From Peptococcaceae bacterium (GTDB taxonomy: Bacteria > Bacillota > Desulfitobacteriia > Desulfitobacteriales > Syntrophobotulaceae): a stretch of DNA of 64,000 bases. Below are positions 25,888 to 33,735 of the stretch, in pieces. The notes under the pieces were generated by a model. The model was not told the DNA's origin and searched no databases. It worked only from the letters and a program-made list of their open reading frames with translations. Made by a program: the position numbers and the translations under genes. The DNA lies in the NCBI GenBank assembly GCA_012517475.1, contig JAAYUV010000045.1, positions 1-64,000 of the forward strand, written 5' to 3'. The stretch's first letter is position 1. Each line of letters opens with the position of its first letter.

Positions 25888-26847
25888 CTATATGATCCGA
25901 ACTTTCTCTCTCCGATAAATGGCTGCGGGCCTAAAAAAATAGATTGTTTCCTTCAACCCCACCTGCAAATTATAAATCGGCATCCATTTGAGGTATTTCT
26001 GTGCTTCGCTGATGTCTAAATAGCTATGGAGAATGTCTTGCTTCCTTCTTACCTCATATTTGGGCTCTATTTCTACTCCCAGCTCCCGGGCAATAAAGAA
26101 ATATAATTCTCTGATACTTGTAGACTGGCCGGTTCCAATGTTCAATGTGAGATTTTTTCCTTTTTCCATCGCCAATATATTGCCTACCGCAACATCTTTA
26201 ACAAAAACAAAATCACGGGTTTGTTCTCCATCTCCAAAGATGGTGGGTGTAATCCCGGTGAGAAGACTATTGATAAAAATAGCTACCACCCCGGCCTCAG
26301 AATCGGGTAACTGCCCTGGCCCGTAGACATTGGCATAGCGCAGGATGGTGTAGTCTAACCCGTAAAGTTTGCTGTAGAGTCGGATATACAGTTCAGCCCC
26401 ATATTTGGATACCCCGTACCCGGCTAATGGTTCGACAGGATGGTTCTCGTCAACGGGAAGATATTCGGGGGTTCCATACACCGCGGCAGATGAAGCAAAT
26501 ATAATTTTCTTCGGTCTGAATTTTACAGCCGCATCCAATATGTTCAAAGTTCCTACAATGTTTACTTCCGAATCCGTTACGGTATTCCGGACCGAGTAAG
26601 GAACACTGACCTGAGCAGCCAGATGAAAGATAATATCCGGCCGTTCCTGGGAAAAGCAATTAAACACAAATTCTTTATTACAGATATCTCCATGATAAAA
26701 GGTAACCCCAGGCGGAATATTTTCTTTTTTTCCTGTTACAAGACTATCCAGTACAGAAACCTTATATTTAAGGTTATAAAGCTGTCTCACTAATTCTGAG
26801 CCAATAAATCCCGCCCCGCCTGTAACCAGTACCTTCATCTTTAACAC
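25888..26847 (-). CDS. NAD-dependent UDP-sugar 4-epimerase (GalE/Gne/PelX-like)
   Basis: The 319-residue extended SDR enzyme has the NAD loop TGGAGFIGSE near residues 9-18, the catalytic Tyr-Lys in YGVSKYG (about 149-155) and the Ser-rich FASSAAVYG ahead of it. It is probably a UDP-glucose or UDP-GlcNAc 4-epimerase. In Pel loci an epimerase (PelX) makes UDP-GalNAc, which suggests a similar supply role here. It starts at GTG 26847, overlapping the glycosidase stop by seven bases. A clear paralogue lies at 56092-57039. Confidence 0.85.
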   Translation of the reverse strand: MLKMKVLVTGGAGFIGSELVRQLYNLKYKVSVLDSLVTGKKENIPPGVTFYHGDICNKEFVFNCFSQERPDIIFHLAAQVSVPYSVRNTVTDSEVNIVGTLNILDAAVKFRPKKIIFASSAAVYGTPEYLPVDENHPVEPLAGYGVSKYGAELYIRLYSKLYGLDYTILRYANVYGPGQLPDSEAGVVAIFINSLLTGITPTIFGDGEQTRDFVFVKDVAVGNILAMEKGKNLTLNIGTGQSTSIRELYFFIARELGVEIEPKYEVRRKQDILHSYLDISEAQKYLKWMPIYNLQVGLKETIYFFRPAAIYRREKVRII

Positions 26848-27671
26848 AAGCCCAAACCCTCTTTCTTTAAGGAATACGCCACTGAGTCTATATTGATTTT
26901 TCCCGTATACCCGTCTTTCGCATGATATGCGAGAAAGCTTTGTTCTTTGGCCATTTTGCGAACAGCCGGGATATCCCTGGATTGACCTTCGGTAAGTAAA
27001 AGAATCTGTATATTATATTCGCTTTTGATCTTATTTAGATTGTCGACAAGCACAGGCAACCAAGGTACCTTCACCCTCTCCCTGTCAGGGGGATTTTCCC
27101 AGCATACGGCGTTTAGAAAGGGCGAGGTATATTGAATAATCTCAGCAAGTCCCCCATTTTGGATCAAAATATGCCGGGGAAAGGTCTCCCGTATCCTTCG
27201 GACTATTTGGGTCAATAGAAAGATACTTTCTTGTTTTCGGGATAACGGATAACCATTTTCTTCTATATAACCCAATGTATCGAAAAAGACTCCGTCATAT
27301 TTCAAATAGTTCAAGAAATAGCTGACTTTATGCAGTAACAGGTTTGTCCAGCTTTCGGACCTCAGATCAACCCAGTAGTTATTAAACTTTGGGTTGATAA
27401 GCGGCTGTCCTTCCGATTGGAGGTAATCATCCTTTTTTAGGAAGCTGAATTCTCTGCTCCAAGGACAAATCTCCAGCACACTGAGATAACCAATAACCAG
27501 CGTTCCTGCCTTTTTGATATGCTGTATACTCCCATCTGTTTGTCCGGCAGGATCCACAACAGCCATATCAAAAAGAGACAGCATTTCCTCTTGGCGGTGT
27601 CCATAATACAGCACATAGTTTCTGCACATTGAAAATTGTAATATTCTATCCATCATTCTTTCTCTGAACAT
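26841..27671 (-). CDS. GH114-like glycoside hydrolase (endo-alpha-polygalactosaminidase type)
   Basis: The 276-residue protein has the TIM-barrel pattern of the GH114 and PelA-hydrolase families. Key segments are VIGYLSVLEICPW (59-71), YWVDLRSE (99-106) and DGVFFDTLGY (126-135) with paired acidic residues D126 and D131, then NAVCWENP. These enzymes cleave alpha-1,4-linked galactosamine polymers. No signal peptide is visible, so it might act inside the cell or be exported another way. It stands between the HD-GYP gene and the epimerase, spaced 8 bases and overlapping by 7. The start could be ATG 27671 or a later ATG. Confidence 0.7.
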   Translation of the reverse strand: MFRERMMDRILQFSMCRNYVLYYGHRQEEMLSLFDMAVVDPAGQTDGSIQHIKKAGTLVIGYLSVLEICPWSREFSFLKKDDYLQSEGQPLINPKFNNYWVDLRSESWTNLLLHKVSYFLNYLKYDGVFFDTLGYIEENGYPLSRKQESIFLLTQIVRRIRETFPRHILIQNGGLAEIIQYTSPFLNAVCWENPPDRERVKVPWLPVLVDNLNKIKSEYNIQILLLTEGQSRDIPAVRKMAKEQSFLAYHAKDGYTGKINIDSVAYSLKKEGLGLC

Positions 27672-27679
27672 CCTCCATT

Positions 27680-29572
27680 TTAGGCGGAACTATTTTCTAG
27701 TGGAGTAGTAACTTTTGTTTTTCGGTATATGAATTCGGTATAAACAATACAGGTGTCGCAATGATTGCCATGGGCCTCACAACAAACCCCTTTGATGTCC
27801 CAACAATGTAAGTTCTTTTTTTGATAAGCGGGACAATTTTCGCGAATATGAGAAGGACAACATCTCATTTCCCAGCACCACCCCAGAGAATATGCCAGAC
27901 GCGAGGAACTCAACTGCTTCTTTTTAAACCATAGCAGAAAAACCTCAACAACTTCCGGATCAAGCTGGGTACCGGAAGCAGCACTCATATCCGTAATGGC
28001 CTGTTCAAAAGTTAGTGGTTCCCGGTATTTTCGCCCTTGTATTTTTGCGGTAAAGAAATCGGCCGCTGCAATGACCCTGGCTCCTAAAGGAATCTGATTC
28101 CCCCCTAATCCTCCCGGATAACCAAGCCCGTCCCATCTTTCATGATGATGCCTTATATAGGAAGCAACCTTTTGATTGACGATGGTGGACTCGATCATGG
28201 TTGCGCCCGCTTCCGGGTGAAATTTTATGGTCTCATATTCCAGCGGATTAAACCTGCCTTGCTTATTCGCCAATTCTCCGGAGAGGCTGATCATACCAAT
28301 ATCATGAAAATAAGCTGCTAACTTAATATCTTCTATTTCCTCCGGGGATAAATTCATTTGTCTGGCAAGGGTAACCGAATACCGGACAATCAGCTCGGAA
28401 TGCCCGACAGTATGCGGTTCGAGGTTATCCAGGGTCTCAATCAATGTTTTCCATGTCTTGATATAAGAAAAGGATAAAGCTTTATAGGCTTCTTGCTGAT
28501 CCCATATCTCGCCTAAGCGCTTTGCCATCATTTCCAGAAACGCTTCCTGCATTTTTGAAATATTGGGTAACCTCTTATACCAAAAAATTATTATTCCCTT
28601 TTGACACTTGCTGTTTGTTTTCGCAATGACCAAGGATTGAATCCCTAAAGCCAAAAAATAATAAGGAATTCCGTAAAATTCTTTTGAATCCGGTTTGATC
28701 TGACAGACCGTCTTGTTTTCCAGGAATTGATACAGGATATCCAAGGTTTCTTGATCGTGACGAAATTGAAACTCTACTTCTTCCGCTAGCCTTGTCATAA
28801 CAGGAATGTCCCACTTTTCATCTGCTTTCCTGCCCAGGCAGCACCCACTGGTTTCCATTGTTCTTGACATTACTGTCAGAACATTTTGGGTTACCTGATC
28901 GACTGAATATACAGATTGGTTTAACTCATGGATGACCCGATTGGTATTTTTAATGGTTTCAACATGATTCTTTACGTATTCCAGTTCCAGCAGCAAATGT
29001 AATAAGGGGCCAAGCTTCATTCTAACATCCTCAAGGATTTTTCGGCCCAAAACCGAAAGGGACCGAACAGGGCCTATTCGGATAAGCCCTTCCCCGCCTT
29101 CCAAACACAATTCCAAAAGCGTTTCTTTCTGATCTTTCGTAAACAGTATCGATCCATTTTTTTTTGGTCCTGCAATTCCCAAAGGAGGGCTGTACTTTCT
29201 GGAATCATAAGGAACCAGTCCGCTGTAATCGGCACCGGTTACCTGATAGCTGCAATGCTTATGCCGCGAAACCCTTAAACGATAATTATCCGACTGAGAG
29301 TCAAATATATAAAAATAATACCCGTCTGCCTGGACTGCAGAGATAATAGCCTCAAGGACAGCATTCAGCTGTCCGTCCAATTCTCCTTCATTCTTAGCAG
29401 CCTTAAAAAGTATATCTGTAACAGCGGCTGTTCTTTTCGAATAACAGGTGCTTCTTTTGAGGATAAAAACAAAAATGAGCAGGACAAGCATCACTGTGAT
29501 TAATACTATGATTATGACAAAAAGTGCCTGTTCAGAACTAAATCCATTCAGACCAAAACGAATCATTGACAT
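27680..29572 (-). CDS. Membrane GAF/HD-GYP protein with a C-terminal Cys cluster
   Basis: The 630 residues contain an N-terminal membrane helix (about 15-38), two GAF-like sensor regions (about 55-200 and 235-355), a full HD-GYP domain (about 380-540) and a Cys-rich tail. The HD-GYP motifs are complete: HDIG, HPEAGA, HHERWDGLGYP, and ARVIAAADFF. HD-GYP proteins hydrolyse c-di-GMP. The tail (from about 580) carries nine cysteines spaced as in the two-CW-like modules of anaerobic sensors, perhaps binding metal or sensing redox. Its place in the operon suggests control of polymer synthesis through c-di-GMP. Confidence 0.85.
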   Translation of the reverse strand: MSMIRFGLNGFSSEQALFVIIIVLITVMLVLLIFVFILKRSTCYSKRTAAVTDILFKAAKNEGELDGQLNAVLEAIISAVQADGYYFYIFDSQSDNYRLRVSRHKHCSYQVTGADYSGLVPYDSRKYSPPLGIAGPKKNGSILFTKDQKETLLELCLEGGEGLIRIGPVRSLSVLGRKILEDVRMKLGPLLHLLLELEYVKNHVETIKNTNRVIHELNQSVYSVDQVTQNVLTVMSRTMETSGCCLGRKADEKWDIPVMTRLAEEVEFQFRHDQETLDILYQFLENKTVCQIKPDSKEFYGIPYYFLALGIQSLVIAKTNSKCQKGIIIFWYKRLPNISKMQEAFLEMMAKRLGEIWDQQEAYKALSFSYIKTWKTLIETLDNLEPHTVGHSELIVRYSVTLARQMNLSPEEIEDIKLAAYFHDIGMISLSGELANKQGRFNPLEYETIKFHPEAGATMIESTIVNQKVASYIRHHHERWDGLGYPGGLGGNQIPLGARVIAAADFFTAKIQGRKYREPLTFEQAITDMSAASGTQLDPEVVEVFLLWFKKKQLSSSRLAYSLGWCWEMRCCPSHIRENCPAYQKKNLHCWDIKGVCCEAHGNHCDTCIVYTEFIYRKTKVTTPLENSSA

Positions 29573-29594
29573 TTTTTGTTTTCCCCTATCCTGT

Positions 29595-30041
29595 TTAAAA
29601 AGGAATATTTATTTTACTTTCGTTAGAAAGAAAGACGTTTTTTTCATTTCTAAAATAAAAATGTTCTAAAGCTTTTCGTTTAGGTAAGTTTTGACCTTTT
29701 GGAATATGTATTCCGGTACTGTTTATAATTGAAAGATTTTGAGCAAGCTCTTTACATTTATTTTGAAGAGCGGAGATCTGGATGGATTGATAGAGAAGCA
29801 ACAGAAAAATTACAAAGTTAGAAATAAGGAAAAGCAGTGCAGGCGGATAATCTATCAATAGAGAAGAGGCGAGGATTTGCAAAATGGACGGAATGAGTGC
29901 CAAAAGTATCATTACCATCGACGTCGCAATCCAGGGCAAAGAGGCTCTTTCGTCTATTTTCCGGGTGACAAGAAGATAGAAAACAAGGAGAACAAAGAGG
30001 GCGCCCATGGCAAGAATAATAATCCTCAGTACTTCAGACAT
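29595..30041 (-). CDS. DUF2304 membrane protein
   Basis: The 148-residue protein has three membrane helices (about 5-24, 38-58, 68-90), then a short cytoplasmic coil region. The order and length match DUF2304. In many bacteria this small membrane protein is the partner of a polyprenyl-phosphate GT2 glycosyltransferase. Here it overlaps that gene by eight bases. It may help place the enzyme or move its product. Confidence 0.85.
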   Translation of the reverse strand: MSEVLRIIILAMGALFVLLVFYLLVTRKIDERASLPWIATSMVMILLALIPSILQILASSLLIDYPPALLFLISNFVIFLLLLYQSIQISALQNKCKELAQNLSIINSTGIHIPKGQNLPKRKALEHFYFRNEKNVFLSNESKINIPF

Positions 30042-30765
30042 AACGCATCACCTTCTTCTCAAATTTAAGCCTTAATACTACTACCAGGATACTTACTATC
30101 ATTTTGAGGACATAATAAACACATTTGATTCCTTTATGCATACTTTTGCCTGACAGTCTCTTTATGTTCTTTGCCGGAACTTCCAAAACCCGATACCCTT
30201 TTTTGATGGCGTAAATCAGGGTATCGGCATCGGGATAATCTTCAGGAAACATCCCCATTTTTGAAAAATGCTCGAAGACTTCTCGGTTTAGGCCTTGCAA
30301 TCCCGATGTCGGATCGGTAATACGCTCTCCGGTAAAAAATTTAATAAGCAGGCGGAAAAAACGAATGGCGGCACCTTTAAACAAGCCGGCATCCCTTATG
30401 TCCTCCAAAAACCTGGAACCGATCACGATATCACAACTTCCGGACTCTAAACATTCCCGTATTGTGGAGATAACCCGTGGATCATGCTGTCCGTCAGCAT
30501 CAAACTGGATTACATATTTGTACTCCCTGGCAAGCGCATACTTATATCCTGTTTGCAGTGCTCCTCCGTACCCAATATTGAAAAAATGATTAATCACCTG
30601 TTCCCCCATCCCGCTGGCAATCCCGCCTGTACCATCCTCGGAACCATCGTTGATGACAATGATATCCAGACCTTGACTGTACTCGCGAATACCTTGGATA
30701 ACCTGAAAGATATTGTTCTCCTCGTTATAGGCCGGAATGATGATGAGACCCTCTGCCTTATTCAT
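30034..30765 (-). CDS. GT2 polyprenyl-phosphate glycosyltransferase
   Basis: This 243-residue GT2 enzyme resembles dolichyl-phosphate mannosyltransferases. It has the nucleotide-binding IIPAYNEE segment (9-16), the DXD motif in QFDADGQHD (about 91-99), and an SGLQGL segment. It would transfer a sugar from a nucleotide donor to undecaprenyl phosphate, for use by a membrane glycosyltransferase on the outside. The pairing with DUF2304 and the large membrane protein downstream supports that. It is the first gene of the Pel-like operon. Confidence 0.85.
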   Translation of the reverse strand: MNKAEGLIIIPAYNEENNIFQVIQGIREYSQGLDIIVINDGSEDGTGGIASGMGEQVINHFFNIGYGGALQTGYKYALAREYKYVIQFDADGQHDPRVISTIRECLESGSCDIVIGSRFLEDIRDAGLFKGAAIRFFRLLIKFFTGERITDPTSGLQGLNREVFEHFSKMGMFPEDYPDADTLIYAIKKGYRVLEVPAKNIKRLSGKSMHKGIKCVYYVLKMIVSILVVVLRLKFEKKVMRYV

Positions 30766-31023
30766 ACCTATATACCTATCCTTCTTGCCGAAAAAATAAT
30801 CTGGTGTCCTCTAATTGAAACCAACGCCTTGATGTAAGTGGCGTAACTGGATAACGATCTTTTGTAAATGGTAATAACTGTAAAATAAATAATTAAAATG
30901 ATTATTCTCTAAGACTTTTTAAAATCCTAGTGGCCTTCAATTATTAGTGACAATACAAGAATCTTTCTCAAGGTTTTCTATTTTTTTCTTTAGAGAACAA
31001 TAAAGTGCGAATATACAAAACAA
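30766..31023 (-). promoter_or_regulatory. Leader and possible promoter of the Pel-like operon
   Basis: TTGTCA (30953-30948) and TAGGAT (30929-30924) are separated by 18 bases on the minus strand, a weak sigma-A match, leaving a leader of about 150 bases. Inside it AACGCC and GGCGTT-like arms (about 30826-30845) could pair. I see no c-di-GMP or other known riboswitch. The gap is otherwise AT-rich and contains no coding frame. Confidence 0.3.
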
Positions 31024-31057
31024 GACCCGTTTCAAAGAGGGTTCTTTGGAACGGGTC
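31024..31057 (-). terminator. Intrinsic terminator after the DUF2140-like gene
   Basis: GACCCGTT pairs with AACGGGTC, with the extra bases near the loop also able to pair. On the minus strand the stem is followed by TTGTTTTGT. It separates the surface-polysaccharide regulator genes on the right from the Pel-like operon on the left. Confidence 0.7.
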
Positions 31058-31082
31058 CTGAAATGCCGACATTTTTTTCCTT

Positions 31083-32105
31083 TTACAAACCAAATACTTT
31101 TTTTACTTCAACCAGGGTATCGACATTCATATTGGAAAGCATAACCTGCTTGAGGTCCGTTTTTTCTTCCGGAGAAAGCTTGGAATACATCGCTTTCACG
31201 GACTGAGCCTCAGCTTGAAACGGGTAAGAAGGATTGGCGGTCATTTTGCTGACTACCCCGCGGATGGTAGAGATGATCGCTTTCTCACCGGCTGTTTTTA
31301 CTTTGCCAAGCACAACTGATAGCTGGCCGTTGACCTGCTGCAAAAGTTCCTTCTTGGTTTCATCGGAAACCTTTGGAGGGTCTGCAGGTTGTGCAGGTTT
31401 ATTATTTCCTGTGTCCTTGGAAGCATTGTTTTGTATGGCGCTTGCCGAAAGATTATTATTTGAAGGGGTCCCATTGGAACTATCGGTATTTGATTGGGCT
31501 ATTGCCGAAGAAGGAGTACTCTTATTAAACCCTATCGTCATTTTCCCCTCGGTGATGTCTAAGGCTGCAATTGCAAAAGGGATAAATTCTTTGTCCAGAA
31601 CCAGGTTTCCCTCCTCTATCGTGATTCCTTTAGCGGCTATTTTGCTGAGCAAATATGAAATCATGCTTTTGGGCAGCGGAACACTTCCCGCCCAAAACCC
31701 CTGGGGTTGATAGATGATACTTCCCTCCCGGGAAGAAAGATTACCTTTACTGTGAAGAACGACCTCAATCGAACTGAGGTAAGATGCCGGGGCAAAAAAT
31801 GCAATGCCTTTGTCCAGAAGTTTAATATTTACTTCTTTGATATTTTGCTGGGAGGCAAGAACCTTTGCCGCGTAGAATTTAACGATGGAATTAACCTCAG
31901 TTTCACTCAGTTCAACCGTCCCACCCAACTTTTCAGCTTTTCTCACCTTATCAATTGCTTTCAGGGCAGGTAAATCTTCGTATGCCGGGACATCTTTTTT
32001 TATTAGGGAGAAAAACGTAAAAACTGAGGCAGAAAGCAGAAGAGCTATCAAAACAAGGGGCAGCATTTTTTTTGAGGTTATTTTCAGAGGAGACCACTCC
32101 TTCAA
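31083..32105 (-). CDS. Membrane-anchored extracytoplasmic protein, weakly YpmS/DUF2140-like
   Basis: The 340-residue protein has one N-terminal membrane anchor (about 14-34) and an outside region. Residues 60-200 form an alternating beta-strand domain starting with VELSETEVNSIVKFYAAK, as in YpmS/DUF2140-like proteins. A Ser/Asn-rich linker (about 200-240) follows, then a helical domain to the end. The start is uncertain; a TTG at 32105 has no clear ribosome site. It follows capB with a 36-base gap. Its role in polymer control or surface attachment is unknown. Confidence 0.55.
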   Translation of the reverse strand: MKEWSPLKITSKKMLPLVLIALLLSASVFTFFSLIKKDVPAYEDLPALKAIDKVRKAEKLGGTVELSETEVNSIVKFYAAKVLASQQNIKEVNIKLLDKGIAFFAPASYLSSIEVVLHSKGNLSSREGSIIYQPQGFWAGSVPLPKSMISYLLSKIAAKGITIEEGNLVLDKEFIPFAIAALDITEGKMTIGFNKSTPSSAIAQSNTDSSNGTPSNNNLSASAIQNNASKDTGNNKPAQPADPPKVSDETKKELLQQVNGQLSVVLGKVKTAGEKAIISTIRGVVSKMTANPSYPFQAEAQSVKAMYSKLSPEEKTDLKQVMLSNMNVDTLVEVKKVFGL

Positions 32106-32141
32106 TGGTATCGTTTTATTTTTCTATCATTTTCTTAACAA

Positions 32142-32843
32142 TTATTTCACCATAAGAGTATCCCTATTTTTTTCCGCATAGTAATGATAGTAATAATTAT
32201 ACCCTTTAGATTTTATCTCCACTTTGTTTAGGACTGTGCCGATGATTTTGGCACCGACCTTTTCCAATCTTTCCTTGGCCTGCAAAGCAAACTCCTTATT
32301 CACTTCTCCTGACGCAAGCACCAAAACCACTCCGTCCACTGCCTGAGCAAGGATCGACGAATCTGTTACCGCAACAGTAGGCGGAGAGTCCACCAAAACC
32401 ATATCGTAGATTTCCGAAGCAAGCATCAAAACCTGTTTCATGCGTTTGGATCCGAGTAATTCGGCCGGATTCGGCGGTATGGGCCCGGAAGTTAGCACAT
32501 CCAATCCGGCCTGCTCCGTTTTGCAGACATATTTCATAAAAGGAACATCTTCTACCAGGGTGATAGAGAGACCTTGGGAATTATTCAGATTGAAAATCTT
32601 ATGTTGGGTCGGCTTGCGCAAATCGGCATCAACGATAAGAATGTTCTTATTGGCCTGCGCCATTGCCGTTGCCAGATTAGCCACTGTTGATGATTTTCCT
32701 TCGTTGACCCCTGCACTGGTAAATAAAATTTTCTTCATGACATGGTCTACATTGGCAAATTGAATATTGGTACGCAGAATACGGAAAGCTTCAGAAACCG
32801 GCGATTTTGGATTAGCCGCAGTAACAATGGTGTAATCCCGCAA
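32142..32843 (-). CDS. capB: Bacterial tyrosine kinase, CpsD/CapB family
   Basis: This 233-residue cytoplasmic kinase has the Walker A motif (SAGVNEGKSS, 43-52), Walker A' (VDADLRKP, 71-78) and Walker B (VLVDSPP, near 150), then a C-terminal Tyr cluster (GYNYYYHYY) where autophosphorylation occurs. Together with CapA it forms the split BY-kinase that controls capsule and exopolysaccharide polymerisation and export. The start is TTG 32843, with AGAGGGG six bases upstream. It is 15 bases from capA. Confidence 0.95.
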   Translation of the reverse strand: MRDYTIVTAANPKSPVSEAFRILRTNIQFANVDHVMKKILFTSAGVNEGKSSTVANLATAMAQANKNILIVDADLRKPTQHKIFNLNNSQGLSITLVEDVPFMKYVCKTEQAGLDVLTSGPIPPNPAELLGSKRMKQVLMLASEIYDMVLVDSPPTVAVTDSSILAQAVDGVVLVLASGEVNKEFALQAKERLEKVGAKIIGTVLNKVEIKSKGYNYYYHYYAEKNRDTLMVK

Positions 32844-32858
32844 ATTGACCCCTCTTTC

Positions 32859-33551
32859 CTATAGCTCACTCGCTTTGTAAAATGGTATTACTCCTAGAAC
32901 AGGCAATTCTAAAATCTTTTCCACATCTTTCTCTGTTTTTAAAGTATTGTCCAAAAACTCAAGCAGTAAAGCCGATCCTATGGAACACATAAAACCTATG
33001 AGGAAAGCAATGATAACATTCAGTTTTTTATTTGGTTTTACAGGTACTTCCGGCACCACTGCCTTGTCTAAAATACTGACACTATCCACTTTTTTGATTT
33101 CAATTACTTTATCCGAAAACTCTTTCGTAATTGCGTTAGCAATTTGTGCCGCCACATAAGGATTTTCATCTTGAACCGCTATTTCCAGGACCTCCGTATT
33201 TTTAACAGGGTTTACGGTGATTTTTCCATCTAATTGTTCCGGTTTGATGGATAGATTTAATATTCTGATCACATTCTCTTCCACTGTTCTGCTTTTAACA
33301 ATGGCGCCGTAGGTCTTGGCCAACTGCTGATTGGCTAATAAAACATTATAATCAAGCAATTGCTGCTGAGTCCCGTTATCTGTTGTTTTTTTCCCGACAA
33401 TAAGGGTGGTAGAAGCCTGATAAACAGGTTTTATGACATAGAAACTGACAATTCCGCTAATGAGCCCTGCCATAATTGGAATCATAACGACGAGAATCCA
33501 GCGCTTCTTTAGAACTTCCCAGTACTGCAAAAGGTCTAATTCCTGTTCCAT
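32859..33551 (-). CDS. capA: Polysaccharide chain-length regulator, CapA/YveK (Wzz) family
   Basis: I start at ATG 33551, which has AGGAGGAGC ahead; eleven more residues upstream are possible. The 230-residue protein has helices near both ends (about 22-44 and 178-200), with an extracytoplasmic coil domain between. This Wzz-type protein activates the CapB kinase through its C-terminal cytoplasmic tail and sets polymer length. The pair is at the left edge of the polysaccharide locus, with the cognate phosphatase gene cpsB near its right edge. Confidence 0.93.
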   Translation of the reverse strand: MEQELDLLQYWEVLKKRWILVVMIPIMAGLISGIVSFYVIKPVYQASTTLIVGKKTTDNGTQQQLLDYNVLLANQQLAKTYGAIVKSRTVEENVIRILNLSIKPEQLDGKITVNPVKNTEVLEIAVQDENPYVAAQIANAITKEFSDKVIEIKKVDSVSILDKAVVPEVPVKPNKKLNVIIAFLIGFMCSIGSALLLEFLDNTLKTEKDVEKILELPVLGVIPFYKASEL

Positions 33552-33679
33552 CCTGCTCCTCCTGTAAGAGTACTTTGATAACAAAGATATGTTCCATTAT
33601 TTACCATATCTTATTCGCTTTGAATATTTTTATTCCTGTAGATTTTTTTCGGTCATTATTATCTTTTTTGTCATATATT

Positions 33680-33709
33680 AGACTCTCCGGAGAAACCTCC
33701 AGAGAGTCT
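33680..33709 (-). terminator. Hairpin after the CWB2 protein gene
   Basis: AGACTCTC at 33680-33687 pairs with GAGAGTCT at 33702-33709, with further pairs near the loop. The minus strand continues TAATATATGAC with no full T-run, so termination would be weak. Confidence 0.5.
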
Positions 33710-33735
33710 AAATGCTTTCCGGAATAAGCTATATT

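Noticed and set aside
30766-31023. A c-di-GMP riboswitch ahead of the Pel-like operon
   Set aside because: I looked for the conserved cores of both c-di-GMP classes on the minus strand and did not find them.
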